Positions 8,357 to 17,110 of a stretch of 64,000 nt of DNA are shown one piece after another. The notes under the pieces were generated by a model. The model saw only the letters and a list, made by a program, of their open reading frames with translations, was not told where the DNA came from and did not search any database. The position numbers and the translations under genes are program-made. Numbering within the stretch: the stretch's first letter is position 1; each line of letters opens with the position of its first letter. Where the stretch lies: contig JAWLCW010000016.1 of NCBI GenBank assembly GCA_041686935.1, positions 62,001 to 126,000 of the forward strand, read 5' to 3'. This DNA comes from Mariniphaga sp041686935. Its GTDB lineage: Bacteria; Bacteroidota; Bacteroidia; Bacteroidales; Prolixibacteraceae.

Positions 8357-9979
8357 CTACCACCCCAAATCGTCGCAAACACTTTGACTGAACGTATGAT
8401 CCACCAGAATCCGGATACGACCGTCGTCCATGCGTTCCGAACGTATTTTTGAACCGCTGGGGTGCAAATAATTTCCGTTGCTGTCAAATTCGGTTACAAT
8501 CTCTGAATATTCCCAATCGTTTTCCCAAAGGAGTCTGTACTCGTATTTCTGTTTGGGAAGACCGAGCAAATCCACCACGCCGCCTTTCATAACGGTTCCC
8601 TGCCAGGGGTTGTCACTGCCTTTTACTATATATTCACCACTGTAAGTTGGTGCTATGGCAATGGTTGGGTTATCGGGACAAAATGCCCTCAACACAATCT
8701 GGTACTCTTCATAACCGTCGGCAGGAGAAACCTGCACCTCGTAACTGCCGGAACAAAAGTCGGGAATTTCGAGAGGAGCAATAGGTTTAAACGAAGGATT
8801 ATTGTTTTTAAATACCAGTTTTACCGCTTTTTGAGGTGTGTTTTCAACCGTAAAGGTTTCCGGGAAGTTCCCTTTAAAACTTACGGTAGTTAAAAGATTA
8901 TTTTCTTTGTCGAAAACATCGGCATCAATGGAAAAACCTGATTTAACGTTCGAACCAAACGTAATTTTGCTTCCGGTGGAGCAAAGCGGTTCGGTGGATG
9001 CTTTTGCTACAGTATAGCTGAAATTCAGATTGTTGTATGTGTTTTCCGTCCCGGTAATAATCCATCTGTCAGTGGAGAAAAGTGCAAAACCAAACAAATC
9101 GGGAGCCGGCACTCCGGTCCAGGTACATCGCGAAAGAATTATTCCTCCATTCAGGTCGGTTACTTCGGTATTGTTAACCACAAGTTTTGTGAGCCGGCCG
9201 GTTTCGAGTTTCTGGAATAAAACACTTACCGGTTGTCCGTCAATATCTGCCACATTTGTTTCCGGATCGTAACCGGTAAATTTACTGATGGTGATTCTAA
9301 GAAAGTTTTCCGGATCGGCCTGCCAGGCAGCAATCAATTCAGACGAAGACTGGAATAACAGGTTTCCGTTCGAATCCTTGAATTTCAAAAAGCTTGCTAT
9401 TGAAATTTCATATTGAATAGTGTAATGGGTTTCATTAACCTGTGCCGATTTTAACTGCATATTTTTCCATGCTGAAAAAACAAGAGATGTATCACCGTCT
9501 CCAAATCCAATGTCGCCGCCATATTCCGTTTCTTCTTCATCCGATACTTTTGACAGCTTTAACTCGATGGTTTTATTACCTTCGTTTTGAAACTGAAATC
9601 CTTTGCTTAGCGGGTTATATCCATCGACCTCGGCTGTAACTGCAAATTTAAAGGGCGAATTTTCCGAAATGGCCACATTCGGGTCAATCGTCACCTCAAG
9701 CTGTCCCTGGGTTGTCACGAATTCAGGCCGCTTATCTCCTGAAAAAGTGACAATATCGTTTCCATTTTCGCCTGAAAAACGAACCGTTACCGGTGCATCA
9801 ATCAGCGAACCGTCTTTTGCATCGATTAGTTTTACAGAAATCCGCGTGTCAAAAAAATTAAAATCGAGCAGCAAAAGGTTTATGTCGTCCCCTGTTTCCC
9901 TGTCTTTTAAAGGATTGTCGAGGTAACTGCTGCATCCCGAGAGGATGGCAAGCAGAAAAACAAATATCAGGCTTCTCAT
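8357..9979 (-). CDS. large lipoprotein with beta-rich domains, unknown function
   Basis: The protein has 540 aa from the ATG at 9979; an ATG at 10006 adds nine residues. I prefer the shorter form because its signal peptide begins cleanly and ends LSGC (Cys16). The mature part is rich in Thr, Asn, Gly and aromatic residues, with strands typical of extracytoplasmic beta-sandwich proteins. The first domain resembles a carboxypeptidase-regulatory or Ig-like segment (VKLIDAKDGSLIDAPVTV). I do not recognise a catalytic motif. It lies downstream of, and is probably cotranscribed with, an outer-membrane-type gene, so the pair likely forms an envelope complex. Confidence 0.6.
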   Translation of the reverse strand: MRSLIFVFLLAILSGCSSYLDNPLKDRETGDDINLLLLDFNFFDTRISVKLIDAKDGSLIDAPVTVRFSGENGNDIVTFSGDKRPEFVTTQGQLEVTIDPNVAISENSPFKFAVTAEVDGYNPLSKGFQFQNEGNKTIELKLSKVSDEEETEYGGDIGFGDGDTSLVFSAWKNMQLKSAQVNETHYTIQYEISIASFLKFKDSNGNLLFQSSSELIAAWQADPENFLRITISKFTGYDPETNVADIDGQPVSVLFQKLETGRLTKLVVNNTEVTDLNGGIILSRCTWTGVPAPDLFGFALFSTDRWIITGTENTYNNLNFSYTVAKASTEPLCSTGSKITFGSNVKSGFSIDADVFDKENNLLTTVSFKGNFPETFTVENTPQKAVKLVFKNNNPSFKPIAPLEIPDFCSGSYEVQVSPADGYEEYQIVLRAFCPDNPTIAIAPTYSGEYIVKGSDNPWQGTVMKGGVVDLLGLPKQKYEYRLLWENDWEYSEIVTEFDSNGNYLHPSGSKIRSERMDDGRIRILVDHTFSQSVCDDLGW

Positions 9980-10030
9980 TGTGGTATTAATATTTGGATT
10001 GTTCATTTCAATTAAATTTTGTTGTTCAAG

Positions 10031-10741
10031 TTAAAAAAGCCGCATGGCAATTGCAAATTTTACCACCGGATAATATTTATAAACCGAAAACTGATTTTCA
10101 AGATATTGTTTTTGTCCGTGTGCCGGATCAGCAGTTGGCTGGAGAAGTCCTGTGGCTTCGAGGTTCACTTTCGGTGGTCCGATATAATACATGCCGGTTT
10201 CAAAGTTATAGGTTACCAGTTTCTTTTTCCCGAGGAATCTCCGGAATCCGATACCGGCATAAGGGGAAATTTTCAAACCGGGTTCAAACTGCATGCTGAA
10301 TCCGCCTACTTTGGAGGCCGGAATGGTAATGTCGCCATATTTCATATCGCTGGCGGCAACCCCTTCAAGTTTAGGTTGAAAATCGTTAAAAATTGCTCCG
10401 CCTGTCACATATAGCGATTTTGTGTAAAAATAATCAGCCAGCAGAAAAAGTCCGCCGGTTTTATATTCAAATGCAGCATTGTAGGAAATATCGTTTTCGT
10501 CGAACTTGAAGTTATAATCCAAACTGAGCGTTTCAACGCCTGTTTTCAAGGTCAGCCGTTCTCCAAACATATATTTTAAGTTGAATCCCAGACCGTTTGT
10601 TGAAGCTTGTCCGCCAATAAACAGGCCTTTTGTTTCTGCGTTGGTATTACTTGTTTCTGAGATGTTTTGTGCATAAGCGCTGCTGAAAAACAGGCTGAAA
10701 ACAAAAATTAATCCAGGAAAAAGTTTGTTATGGTATTTCAT
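10031..10741 (-). CDS. secreted outer-membrane beta-barrel-like protein
   Basis: The protein has 236 aa. It has a cleavable signal peptide ending SAYAQ, then alternating aromatic/Gly strands (GLGFNLKYMFGERLTLKTGVE, YKTGGLFLLADYF), and finishes with a terminal phenylalanine after an amphipathic strand (FAIAMRLF), as porin-type barrels do. No specific family is recognised. The lipoprotein gene at 9979 follows on the same strand after about 50 nt. This suggests an outer-membrane barrel with a surface or periplasmic lipoprotein partner. Confidence 0.6.
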   Translation of the reverse strand: MKYHNKLFPGLIFVFSLFFSSAYAQNISETSNTNAETKGLFIGGQASTNGLGFNLKYMFGERLTLKTGVETLSLDYNFKFDENDISYNAAFEYKTGGLFLLADYFYTKSLYVTGGAIFNDFQPKLEGVAASDMKYGDITIPASKVGGFSMQFEPGLKISPYAGIGFRRFLGKKKLVTYNFETGMYYIGPPKVNLEATGLLQPTADPAHGQKQYLENQFSVYKYYPVVKFAIAMRLF

Positions 10742-10926
10742 TTATGTATGAATTTTTCACAAAAACTAATGCAAATTTATGATTTATATAATTCCATAAC
10801 GGTTGAAATTTTAAAATAATGTTTAAGTCTTTAATTTTCAGCATTTGAATAGTTAAAATATCAGTAAAACGGAAGTGCGTTTTCAGGAAAAAAGAAAGGA
10901 ATAAGCTTTTTTCTGAAACTGTTCAT

Positions 10927-10934
10927 TAGTTTTG
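10927..10934 (+). promoter_or_regulatory. uvrB promoter element TAGTTTTG (leaderless start)
   Basis: This is an exact TAnnTTTG match only 4 nt before the uvrB ATG at 10939. If transcription starts the usual few bases downstream, the mRNA begins at or within the start codon. UvrB's conserved N-terminus confirms the ATG position. Confidence 0.55.
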
Positions 10935-10938
10935 CACC

Positions 10939-12972
10939 ATGCAATTTAAAGTGGTTTCAGATTACCAGCCTACCGGCGATCAGCCTGAAGCTATTCGCCA
11001 GCTTGTTGAAGGTTTGAACAACGGAGAACGTTTTCAAACCTTGCTGGGTGTTACCGGCTCGGGAAAAACTTTTACTATGGCCAATGTGATTGAAAGAGTG
11101 CAGCGGCCTACTTTAATACTGAGCCACAACAAAACTCTGGCCGCCCAGTTGTATGGTGAAATGAAGCAGTTTTTCCCTGAAAATGCCGTGGAGTATTTTG
11201 TTTCGTATTACGATTATTACCAGCCGGAAGCCTATTTGCCCACTACGGACACCTACATTGAAAAAGACCTTTCCATTAACCAGGATATTGAAAAGCTGCG
11301 ACTAAGTGCTACTTCGTCCTTGCTTTCGGGCAGGCGCGATGTAGTTGTGGTTTCGTCGGTTTCATGTTTGTATGGCATTGGGAATCCGGAAGATTTTCAT
11401 GCCAATGTAACTGAACTGAAATTGGGACAAAAAGTGGCCCGGAATGCCATGCTGCGTCAACTGGTTGATGCCCTTTATTCCCGCAGCGAGGTGGATTTTC
11501 AGCGGGGAAATTTCAGGGTAAAAGGCGATACAGTGGACATTTACCCGGCCTATGCCGACACCGCCATTCGTGTGGTTTTCTGGGGCGACGAAATTGAAGA
11601 AATTTCTGGTTTTGATCCGCTTACAGGGCAAACCATTCAGCAAATGGATGAAACGGTTGTTTACCCGGCCAACATTTTTGTTACCACCAAATCGCGTATG
11701 CAATCGGCCATCCGGCACATTCAGGACGATTTGGTTGCGCAGATTCAGTATTTTAAGGAAATTGGCAAACATCAGGAAGCCAAACGCATTGAGGAGCGGG
11801 TGGAATACGATATGGAAATGATGCGCGAACTGGGCTACTGTCCGGGTATTGAAAACTACTCCCGCTATTTCGACGGGCGCAAACCAGGAACCCGGCCTTT
11901 CTGCTTGCTCGATTATTTCCCGGGCGATTTTCTGGCAATTTTAGATGAAAGCCACGTAACTATTCCACAAATAAGGGCAATGTACGGTGGTGACAATTCG
12001 CGCAAAGTAACGCTGGTGGAATACGGCTTCCGGCTTCCGGCAGCCATCGACAACCGGCCGTTAAAGTTTGAAGAGTTTGAAAATCTGGTGAACCAGGTGG
12101 TTTATGTGAGCGCTACTCCGGCAGATTACGAACTGGCCAAATGCGAAGGCGTTGTGGTAGAGCAAATTATCCGGCCAACCGGACTACTGGATCCTATTAT
12201 TGACGTGCGGCCCAGTGCCAACCAGATTGACGATTTGATGCACGAAATTAACCTGCGAACCGAAAAAAATGAGCGGGTGCTGGTTACCACACTTACCAAA
12301 CGTATGGCCGAAGAATTGTCGAAATACCTGCTGAATATGGGAGTAAAAACGCGTTACATTCATTCGGATGTGGATACGATGGAGCGCGTGGAAATTATGG
12401 AACAATTGCGTAGAGGAATATTCGATGTATTAGTAGGAATTAACCTGTTGCGCGAAGGCCTTGATTTACCTGAAGTTTCACTGGTGGCCATTTTGGATGC
12501 TGACAAAGAAGGTTTTTTAAGGTCGGAACGTTCGCTAACCCAAACGGCTGGCCGCGCTGCCCGAAACCTCAACGGAATGGTCATTATGTATGCCGACAAA
12601 ATTACGGATTCCATGCAGCGCACCATCGACTCCACCAACTACCGCCGCGAAAAGCAGTTGAAATTTAATGAGGAAAACAACATTACACCCACTCAAATTG
12701 TAAAACCTACCCGCGAAATTATTGGATACGAATTCCGTGGAGGCAAAAAACCGGTGGAATACGGAGAATCCGGACTGCCCGATGTGGCTGCCGACCCGGT
12801 GGTGCAGTATATGAGTGTGAACGGTCTGGAAAAAGCCATTGAAAAACTGAAAAAGCAAATGAAAGCGGCTGCCAAAGAACTCGATTTTATTGAAGCTGCA
12901 CGCCTTCGCGACGAAATGTTTGCATTTGAAAGATTATTGAAGGAAAAGAAAAGTATTTCAACCACTGAATAA
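10939..12972 (+). CDS. uvrB: excinuclease ABC subunit B
   Basis: The protein has 677 aa, the full family length. Walker A is GVTGSGKTF (about residues 38-46), the damage-probing beta-hairpin region is YYDYYQPEAYLP (about 92-103), and the helicase motifs run through SATPADY and GINLLREGLDLPEV to the QTAGRAARN arginine finger. A C-terminal UVR coiled-coil (KAIEKLKKQMKAAAKELDF) would contact UvrC. It loads onto damaged DNA with UvrA for nucleotide-excision repair. The N-terminus (FKVVSDYQPTGDQPEAI) fixes the start. uvrA and uvrC are not in the window; the gene appears monocistronic with its own promoter. Confidence 0.98.
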   Translation: MQFKVVSDYQPTGDQPEAIRQLVEGLNNGERFQTLLGVTGSGKTFTMANVIERVQRPTLILSHNKTLAAQLYGEMKQFFPENAVEYFVSYYDYYQPEAYLPTTDTYIEKDLSINQDIEKLRLSATSSLLSGRRDVVVVSSVSCLYGIGNPEDFHANVTELKLGQKVARNAMLRQLVDALYSRSEVDFQRGNFRVKGDTVDIYPAYADTAIRVVFWGDEIEEISGFDPLTGQTIQQMDETVVYPANIFVTTKSRMQSAIRHIQDDLVAQIQYFKEIGKHQEAKRIEERVEYDMEMMRELGYCPGIENYSRYFDGRKPGTRPFCLLDYFPGDFLAILDESHVTIPQIRAMYGGDNSRKVTLVEYGFRLPAAIDNRPLKFEEFENLVNQVVYVSATPADYELAKCEGVVVEQIIRPTGLLDPIIDVRPSANQIDDLMHEINLRTEKNERVLVTTLTKRMAEELSKYLLNMGVKTRYIHSDVDTMERVEIMEQLRRGIFDVLVGINLLREGLDLPEVSLVAILDADKEGFLRSERSLTQTAGRAARNLNGMVIMYADKITDSMQRTIDSTNYRREKQLKFNEENNITPTQIVKPTREIIGYEFRGGKKPVEYGESGLPDVAADPVVQYMSVNGLEKAIEKLKKQMKAAAKELDFIEAARLRDEMFAFERLLKEKKSISTTE

Positions 12973-12976
12973 AATG

Positions 12977-12984
12977 TATTTTTG
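12977..12984 (+). promoter_or_regulatory. promoter element TATTTTTG
   Basis: This TAnnTTTG match lies 4 nt after the uvrB stop codon and 24 nt before the ATG of the Yip1-like gene. It separates that gene from uvrB transcriptionally. Confidence 0.5.
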
Positions 12985-13007
12985 CATCCGAAACATAAAA
13001 GTTGAAA

Positions 13008-13577
13008 ATGAAGGGGAATCTCAATCAAATATTCATAAAGATTAAGGAGGTAATTTTTGAACCCGTCAGTTTCTGGGAAAAGCAAAAGGAAGGGAAAAAC
13101 CAAAATCAACAAACTTTTTCAGGTTATTTTTTGCCTTTGCTTGTTTTGGTTTTTCTGGCTGTTTTTTTCAGTGAACTTATTCGCGGTTCCAGATTTTATC
13201 TGGATTTTCCTTTGATGAAAGCCAGCCGCGAGGTAATGCTGTTTCTTTTGCAATATGTTATTTCCGTTTTTCTTACCAACGAATTGATGAAAGCGTTTGG
13301 CGGGGAAAGGAGCTTTTTTATTGCCCGCAAACTGATTATTTATTCCCTCACACCATTTTTGCTGGTTTCTTCAATTACGGGAATGTTCCCTTTTTTGTAT
13401 GTTTTGGATGTACTTGGGTTATATGGTTTTTACATATTTTGGATTGGGGTAAAAACGTTATTGGAATTCCCGGAAAGAAAACAAACAAGTTATATTTTGG
13501 TTACTACTATGGCTAATTTTTTTGTCTTTAGCTTTTTGAGTATTTTTCTGTCGAAATTATTAACCGCATTTTTGTAA
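13008..13577 (+). CDS. Yip1/DUF1282-like integral membrane protein
   Basis: The protein has 189 aa. The N-terminus, IKEVIFEPVSFWEKQKE, resembles the amphipathic start of Yip1-domain proteins, and about five TM helices follow (near 32-52, 75-96, 108-128, 132-150 and 160-187). The role of bacterial Yip1-like proteins is unknown. ATG 13008 is chosen over the TTG two codons upstream. Its own promoter is at 12977-12984. Confidence 0.6.
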   Translation: MKGNLNQIFIKIKEVIFEPVSFWEKQKEGKNQNQQTFSGYFLPLLVLVFLAVFFSELIRGSRFYLDFPLMKASREVMLFLLQYVISVFLTNELMKAFGGERSFFIARKLIIYSLTPFLLVSSITGMFPFLYVLDVLGLYGFYIFWIGVKTLLEFPERKQTSYILVTTMANFFVFSFLSIFLSKLLTAFL

Positions 13578-13611
13578 AGGTATTATTTAGATATCAATGC
13601 TGATAACTTTA

Positions 13612-13619
13612 TACTTTTG
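13612..13619 (+). promoter_or_regulatory. smpB promoter element TACTTTTG
   Basis: This TAnnTTTG match puts the likely transcription start at about 13625. The ATG at 13624 would therefore be at or before the mRNA start, so smpB translation more likely begins further downstream. Confidence 0.5.
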
Positions 13620-13640
13620 CCGAATGCATCTCAATGGGAA

Positions 13641-13696
13641 AACAAGGAAACTTTTAAAAGGAAACTTTAAGCAAGGAACTTTAAACTTTAAACTAC
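13641..13696 (+). repeat. tandem heptamers, AAACTTT family (8 units)
   Basis: Eight consecutive 7-nt units lie in strict phase. Four are AAACTTT or GAACTTT and the others are degenerate (for example TAAAAGG, AAGCAAG). The array lies in the smpB leader between the promoter and the probable GTG start. The same unit class recurs at 27800-27841 and 46831-46893. Confidence 0.65.
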
Positions 13697-13701
13697 ATTT
13701 T

Positions 13702-14160
13702 GTGGCACATCCGAAAGCAAATATCAATATAAGGAATAAAAAGGCAACGTTTGAATACGAACTGATTGAGAAGTTTGTGGCTGGCATGCAACTGGTTGGA
13801 ACTGAAATAAAATCCATTCGCAACGGAAAAGTGAGCATGAATGACGCTTACTGCCAGTTTTATGGGGGAGAACTGTATGCCAAAAACATTCATATTTCGG
13901 AATATGAAATGGGAACACACAATAACCACGAAGCCAAACGCGACCGCAAGTTGTTGCTCACGAAAAAGGAACTGGATAAACTGGATCGTAAACTGAAAGA
14001 ATCGGGACTTACCATTGTGCCCACACGCCTTTTTATTAATGATCGTGGCCTGGCCAAGCTGGAAATTGCACTGGCACGCGGAAAAAAAGTTTACGATAAA
14101 CGAGAAACATTGAAGCAAAAAGATTCAAATCGCGAAATGGACAGGATGATGAAGTTTTAG
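13702..14160 (+). CDS. smpB: SsrA (tmRNA)-binding protein
   Basis: From the GTG at 13702 the protein has 152 aa, the normal SmpB length. Recognisable segments are INIRNKKATFEYEL, MQLVGTEIKSIRNGKVS, YCQFYGGELYAKN, IVPTRLFINDRGLAKLEIALARGKKVYDKRE and a basic C-terminal tail. SmpB delivers tmRNA to stalled ribosomes for trans-translation. An open frame continues upstream to 13597, but those 35 codons read through the heptamer array and the promoter and match nothing in SmpB. I therefore treat the extension as spurious. No ssrA gene was seen here. Confidence 0.93.
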   Translation: MAHPKANINIRNKKATFEYELIEKFVAGMQLVGTEIKSIRNGKVSMNDAYCQFYGGELYAKNIHISEYEMGTHNNHEAKRDRKLLLTKKELDKLDRKLKESGLTIVPTRLFINDRGLAKLEIALARGKKVYDKRETLKQKDSNREMDRMMKF

Positions 14161-14162
14161 GC

Positions 14163-14225
14163 ATTGGTCAATGGTCACTGGTCAATGGACTTCGGACTTC
14201 CGTCTTCTGTCTTCCGTCTTCCCCC
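14163..14225. repeat. tandem heptamers, TGGTCAN grading into TTCCGTC (9 units)
   Basis: Nine units in exact 7-nt phase fill the whole gap between the smpB stop and the convergent exonuclease stop. The first four are of the (A/T)NTGG(T/A)C type and the last five of the TTC(C/T)GTC type, so one array changes sequence family without losing register. Confidence 0.65.
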
Positions 14226-14947
14226 TAAACCACCTCCATATTTTCCATTGGAATTATTTTGTCGCCTTTGTATTTCAGCAGCAGATTGGCCACAGCAAGG
14301 GTATCTTTTTCGCAGTAACGCACAATCCGGTCAATGTCGTTTTCTTCCCAGTAAATGCGCGCTACCTGGCTGCCATCAATGTCGTCTTTAGGAGTGGGAA
14401 TATTAAATAACTCGCACAACAGCGACAACGAAGTGTAGTGTTTGTAATCGCCAAATTTCCATAACTGAAGCGTGTCTATCAACAGGTCTCTTATTTCCCA
14501 GGGTTTGGCGCCGGCAATGTTGAGGATTTTGGGTAATTTTAAATTGTTTACCAATGCCCGTCGGGCAATATACGGAAAATCGAACTCCTGGCCGTTATGG
14601 GCGCAAAGCCTGCGTTTTCCTTTTCGAGAAAAAGCATCCAGCGCGTTGAAAAAGTTCCGAATCAGCTTTTTTTCATCTTCATCGTAAAACGACTTGACCC
14701 TGAAGAAAAGTTCCCCTTGTTTCTGAAAAACATAACCAACTGAAATGCAAATAATTCGTCCAAATTCGGCATAAATACCGGCCCTGTCGTAAAGTACTTC
14801 TGCCGGTTCGTCGTTGTTAATCTGGAACTGCATTTTATGTTCCCACAACTGTTTCCATTTTTCATTCAGATCGTTGTATTCCGGAGCCAGCGGTACGGTT
14901 TCGATATCGATGAAAAGAACTTCTTCAATGTTCAGATTATGCAACAT
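14225..14947 (-). CDS. DEDD-superfamily 3'-5' exonuclease (DNA_pol_B_exo2 type)
   Basis: The protein has 240 aa. ExoI is FIDIET (D14, E16), ExoII is CAHNGQEFDFPYI, and ExoIII contains YCEKDTLAV. This is the RNase-H-like fold of PF10108, a stand-alone predicted nuclease related to the proofreading domain of B-family polymerases. It likely trims 3' ends of DNA or RNA in the cytoplasm; a specific role is not established. Its ATG directly follows the udk stop with no gap, so the two genes are cotranscribed. Confidence 0.8.
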   Translation of the reverse strand: MLHNLNIEEVLFIDIETVPLAPEYNDLNEKWKQLWEHKMQFQINNDEPAEVLYDRAGIYAEFGRIICISVGYVFQKQGELFFRVKSFYDEDEKKLIRNFFNALDAFSRKGKRRLCAHNGQEFDFPYIARRALVNNLKLPKILNIAGAKPWEIRDLLIDTLQLWKFGDYKHYTSLSLLCELFNIPTPKDDIDGSQVARIYWEENDIDRIVRYCEKDTLAVANLLLKYKGDKIIPMENMEVV

Positions 14948-15562
14948 TTAGTATTGTTTTAAGGTGTGGTTGATGTGATTTGTTAAAATATTAATGGCTA
15001 CCTGGTTCATGCCGCCTTGCGGAATGATGATGTCGGCAAAACGTTTGGTCGGTTCAATAAACTGCAAATGGCTTGGCCTCACGGTTTTTTCATAGCGGTC
15101 GAGCACCTGGTTTATATTGCGGCCACGTTCGTTAATATCGCGGCGAATAACACGCGAAAGCCGAAGGTCCGAATCGCAGTCCACATAAACTTTAATGTCC
15201 ATCAGGTCGCGCAGGCGTTTGTTGGTCAGGCACAAAATACCTTCCACAATAAGCACTTCCCGGGGCTCAACACGCCGGGTTTCGGATTGCCGGAGACAGG
15301 AGATAAAAGAATAAACCGGTTCTTCCACTGCTACTCCGTTTGTCAGTTTTTTTACATGGTCAATAAGCAGGTCAAACTCAACCGAATCGGGATGATCGAA
15401 GTTTTTTGCGCGGCGTTCTTCCAGGCTCAGGTGTCCATTGTCTAAATAATACGAATCCTGCGAAAGAAGGGCAACTTCGTTCTCCGAAAACTGTTCAATA
15501 ATTTTTTGTACTACGGTGGTTTTACCTGAACCGGTCCCTCCTGCTATCCCGATTATCAGCAT
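14948..15562 (-). CDS. udk: uridine kinase
   Basis: The protein has 204 aa, the family length. The P-loop is GGTGSGKTTV (residues 8-17). DSYY and the FDHPDSVEFDLL segment (the nucleoside-binding region) follow, then VEGIL (Walker B-like) and RRDINERGR (lid arginines). It phosphorylates uridine and cytidine with ATP/GTP for pyrimidine salvage. The exonuclease gene abuts its stop. This fits nucleotide recycling but is not proof of a shared pathway. Confidence 0.95.
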   Translation of the reverse strand: MLIIGIAGGTGSGKTTVVQKIIEQFSENEVALLSQDSYYLDNGHLSLEERRAKNFDHPDSVEFDLLIDHVKKLTNGVAVEEPVYSFISCLRQSETRRVEPREVLIVEGILCLTNKRLRDLMDIKVYVDCDSDLRLSRVIRRDINERGRNINQVLDRYEKTVRPSHLQFIEPTKRFADIIIPQGGMNQVAINILTNHINHTLKQY

Positions 15563-15634
15563 TTTTTCTATTTAGTTTATCGTTAATATTGAATGAAATT
15601 AAAATTTATGCACCAGTTCCTGCTCTAAATTAGC

Positions 15635-15642
15635 TAATTTTG
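15635..15642 (+). promoter_or_regulatory. promoter element TAATTTTG
   Basis: This exact TAnnTTTG match lies 37 nt before the ATG of the Dabb-domain gene. It overlaps a spurious upstream TTG start and thereby supports the ATG at 15679. Confidence 0.55.
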
Positions 15643-15678
15643 CAGCCGGAAAACGAAGGTACAAAAATTCATTGCTTT

Positions 15679-15978
15679 ATGGTAAATCACATCGTACTTT
15701 TTAAACTAAAAGAATATCCGGCAGATGAAAAGACAGCAATTATTGCCGAACTGAAACAAATGCTTGAAGGTCTCCAGCACAAAATTTCCGAAGTAAGATT
15801 TATTGAGGTTGGCACAAACTACGAACCTGAGGCAAAAAGTTTCGATATCGCCCTGATTTCTCATTTCGAATCAATTGACGATTTGGATGCTTATCGGGTA
15901 CATCCTCAGCATTTGAAGGTGGTTGAACGAATTAAAGAAACAACGATTGAGCGTGCCGCAGTAGATTTCTTTTTTTAA
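15679..15978 (+). CDS. Dabb (stress-responsive A/B barrel) domain protein
   Basis: The protein has 99 aa, a single ferredoxin-like Dabb domain. It opens with MVNHIVLFKLKEY, the typical first strand with its His. EVRFIEVGTNYEP and FDIALISHFESIDDLDAYRVHPQHLKVV match the family's second half. Related proteins form dimeric barrels, some with decarboxylase or cyclase activity, but most have no known role. The start is set by the promoter at 15635-15642. It is probably monocistronic. Confidence 0.85.
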   Translation: MVNHIVLFKLKEYPADEKTAIIAELKQMLEGLQHKISEVRFIEVGTNYEPEAKSFDIALISHFESIDDLDAYRVHPQHLKVVERIKETTIERAAVDFFF

Positions 15979-15995
15979 GTTCTGAATGAAAGGAA

Positions 15996-16030
15996 ATCAA
16001 TCACTGGTCACTGGTCATTTTTCGTTGGTT
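15996..16030 (+). repeat. short tandem heptamers, ACTGGTC type
   Basis: There are two perfect ACTGGTC units, with degenerate units in the same 7-nt phase on each side (ATCAATC before; ATTTTTC and GTTGGTT after). The sequence matches the first units of the array at 14163-14225. Confidence 0.5.
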
Positions 16031-16072
16031 CCGAATTTTATATATAGTCACTAATAATTAAACAATTAAGTT

Positions 16073-17059
16073 ATGTCCGGTTTGTATCCGTTAAAATTTA
16101 AGCCGATTTTCCTCGAAAAAATATGGGGCGGAAACCGCATCAAAACCGTCCTGGGCAAAGATTTTGGCAACCTGCCCAATTGTGGCGAAAGCTGGGAGTT
16201 GTCAGCCGTTGAAGGTAATGTATCCATGGTGAAAAACGGTTTTTTGAAGGGCAATTACCTGGACGAACTCATTGAAGTATATATGGGCGATTTGGTGGGA
16301 GAAAAGGTATATCAAAAATTTGGAATCGAATTTCCGTTGCTGTTTAAATTTATTGATGCCAACGACGACCTTTCTGTTCAGGTACATCCCAATGACGAAC
16401 TATCAAAAAAGCGTCATAACGCTTATGGCAAAACCGAAATGTGGTATGTCATTCATGCCGAAAAAGGCGCTCTTATTAATTCAGGATTTAACCGGCAACT
16501 AACCCGCGAACAATATCTCGAATTTGTTGAAAATGGAAGGTTGAATGAAATACTTCATTACGATAAAACATTTCCCGGAGATGTCTTTTTTATACCTGCC
16601 GGTAGAGTTCATGCCATTGGCAAAGGTGTTTTACTGGCCGAAATTCAGCAAACATCAGATGTAACCTACCGCATTTATGATTACAACAGGAAAGATGCAC
16701 AGGGTAACCTCCGTGAACTGCATAACGACCTGGCACCGGATGCCATCGATTTTTCATACAGCGATGATAACAAAACGAAATACACCATTGAAAAAAACAA
16801 ATCCTCTGAAATTGTAAGCTGTGAATACTTTACCACCAACCTGCTTCAATTTTCAGAACCTGTGGAAAAAGATTATCACCAGATCGATTCCTTTATTGTT
16901 TATATGAATCTTGAAGGAAAATTTGTCATTAATTATGACGACGGGGAAGAAATCATTGAAAAAGGAGAAACGGTTTTGATTCCGGCAAGTCTCGAAGTCT
17001 TCAGTCTGAAGCCTTTGACTGAGCAGGCAAAAACGCTGGAGGTTTATATTAAAAACTAA
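16073..17059 (+). CDS. manA: mannose-6-phosphate isomerase, class I
   Basis: The protein has 328 aa. The metal site is visible: VQVHPND (two ligands of the cupin), KTEMWYV (Glu) and GRVHAIGKG (His). LAEIQQTSDVTYRIYDYNR is the active-site signature of type I phosphomannose isomerases in this lineage. It interconverts fructose-6-P and mannose-6-P, feeding GDP-mannose synthesis or mannose catabolism. It is followed closely by engB on the same strand, with no functional link expected. Confidence 0.93.
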   Translation: MSGLYPLKFKPIFLEKIWGGNRIKTVLGKDFGNLPNCGESWELSAVEGNVSMVKNGFLKGNYLDELIEVYMGDLVGEKVYQKFGIEFPLLFKFIDANDDLSVQVHPNDELSKKRHNAYGKTEMWYVIHAEKGALINSGFNRQLTREQYLEFVENGRLNEILHYDKTFPGDVFFIPAGRVHAIGKGVLLAEIQQTSDVTYRIYDYNRKDAQGNLRELHNDLAPDAIDFSYSDDNKTKYTIEKNKSSEIVSCEYFTTNLLQFSEPVEKDYHQIDSFIVYMNLEGKFVINYDDGEEIIEKGETVLIPASLEVFSLKPLTEQAKTLEVYIKN

Positions 17060-17110
17060 TTTTTCACCTGTGCCGAAATTTTGTGAAATTTAATCTGAAA
17101 ATAGTTTCTT

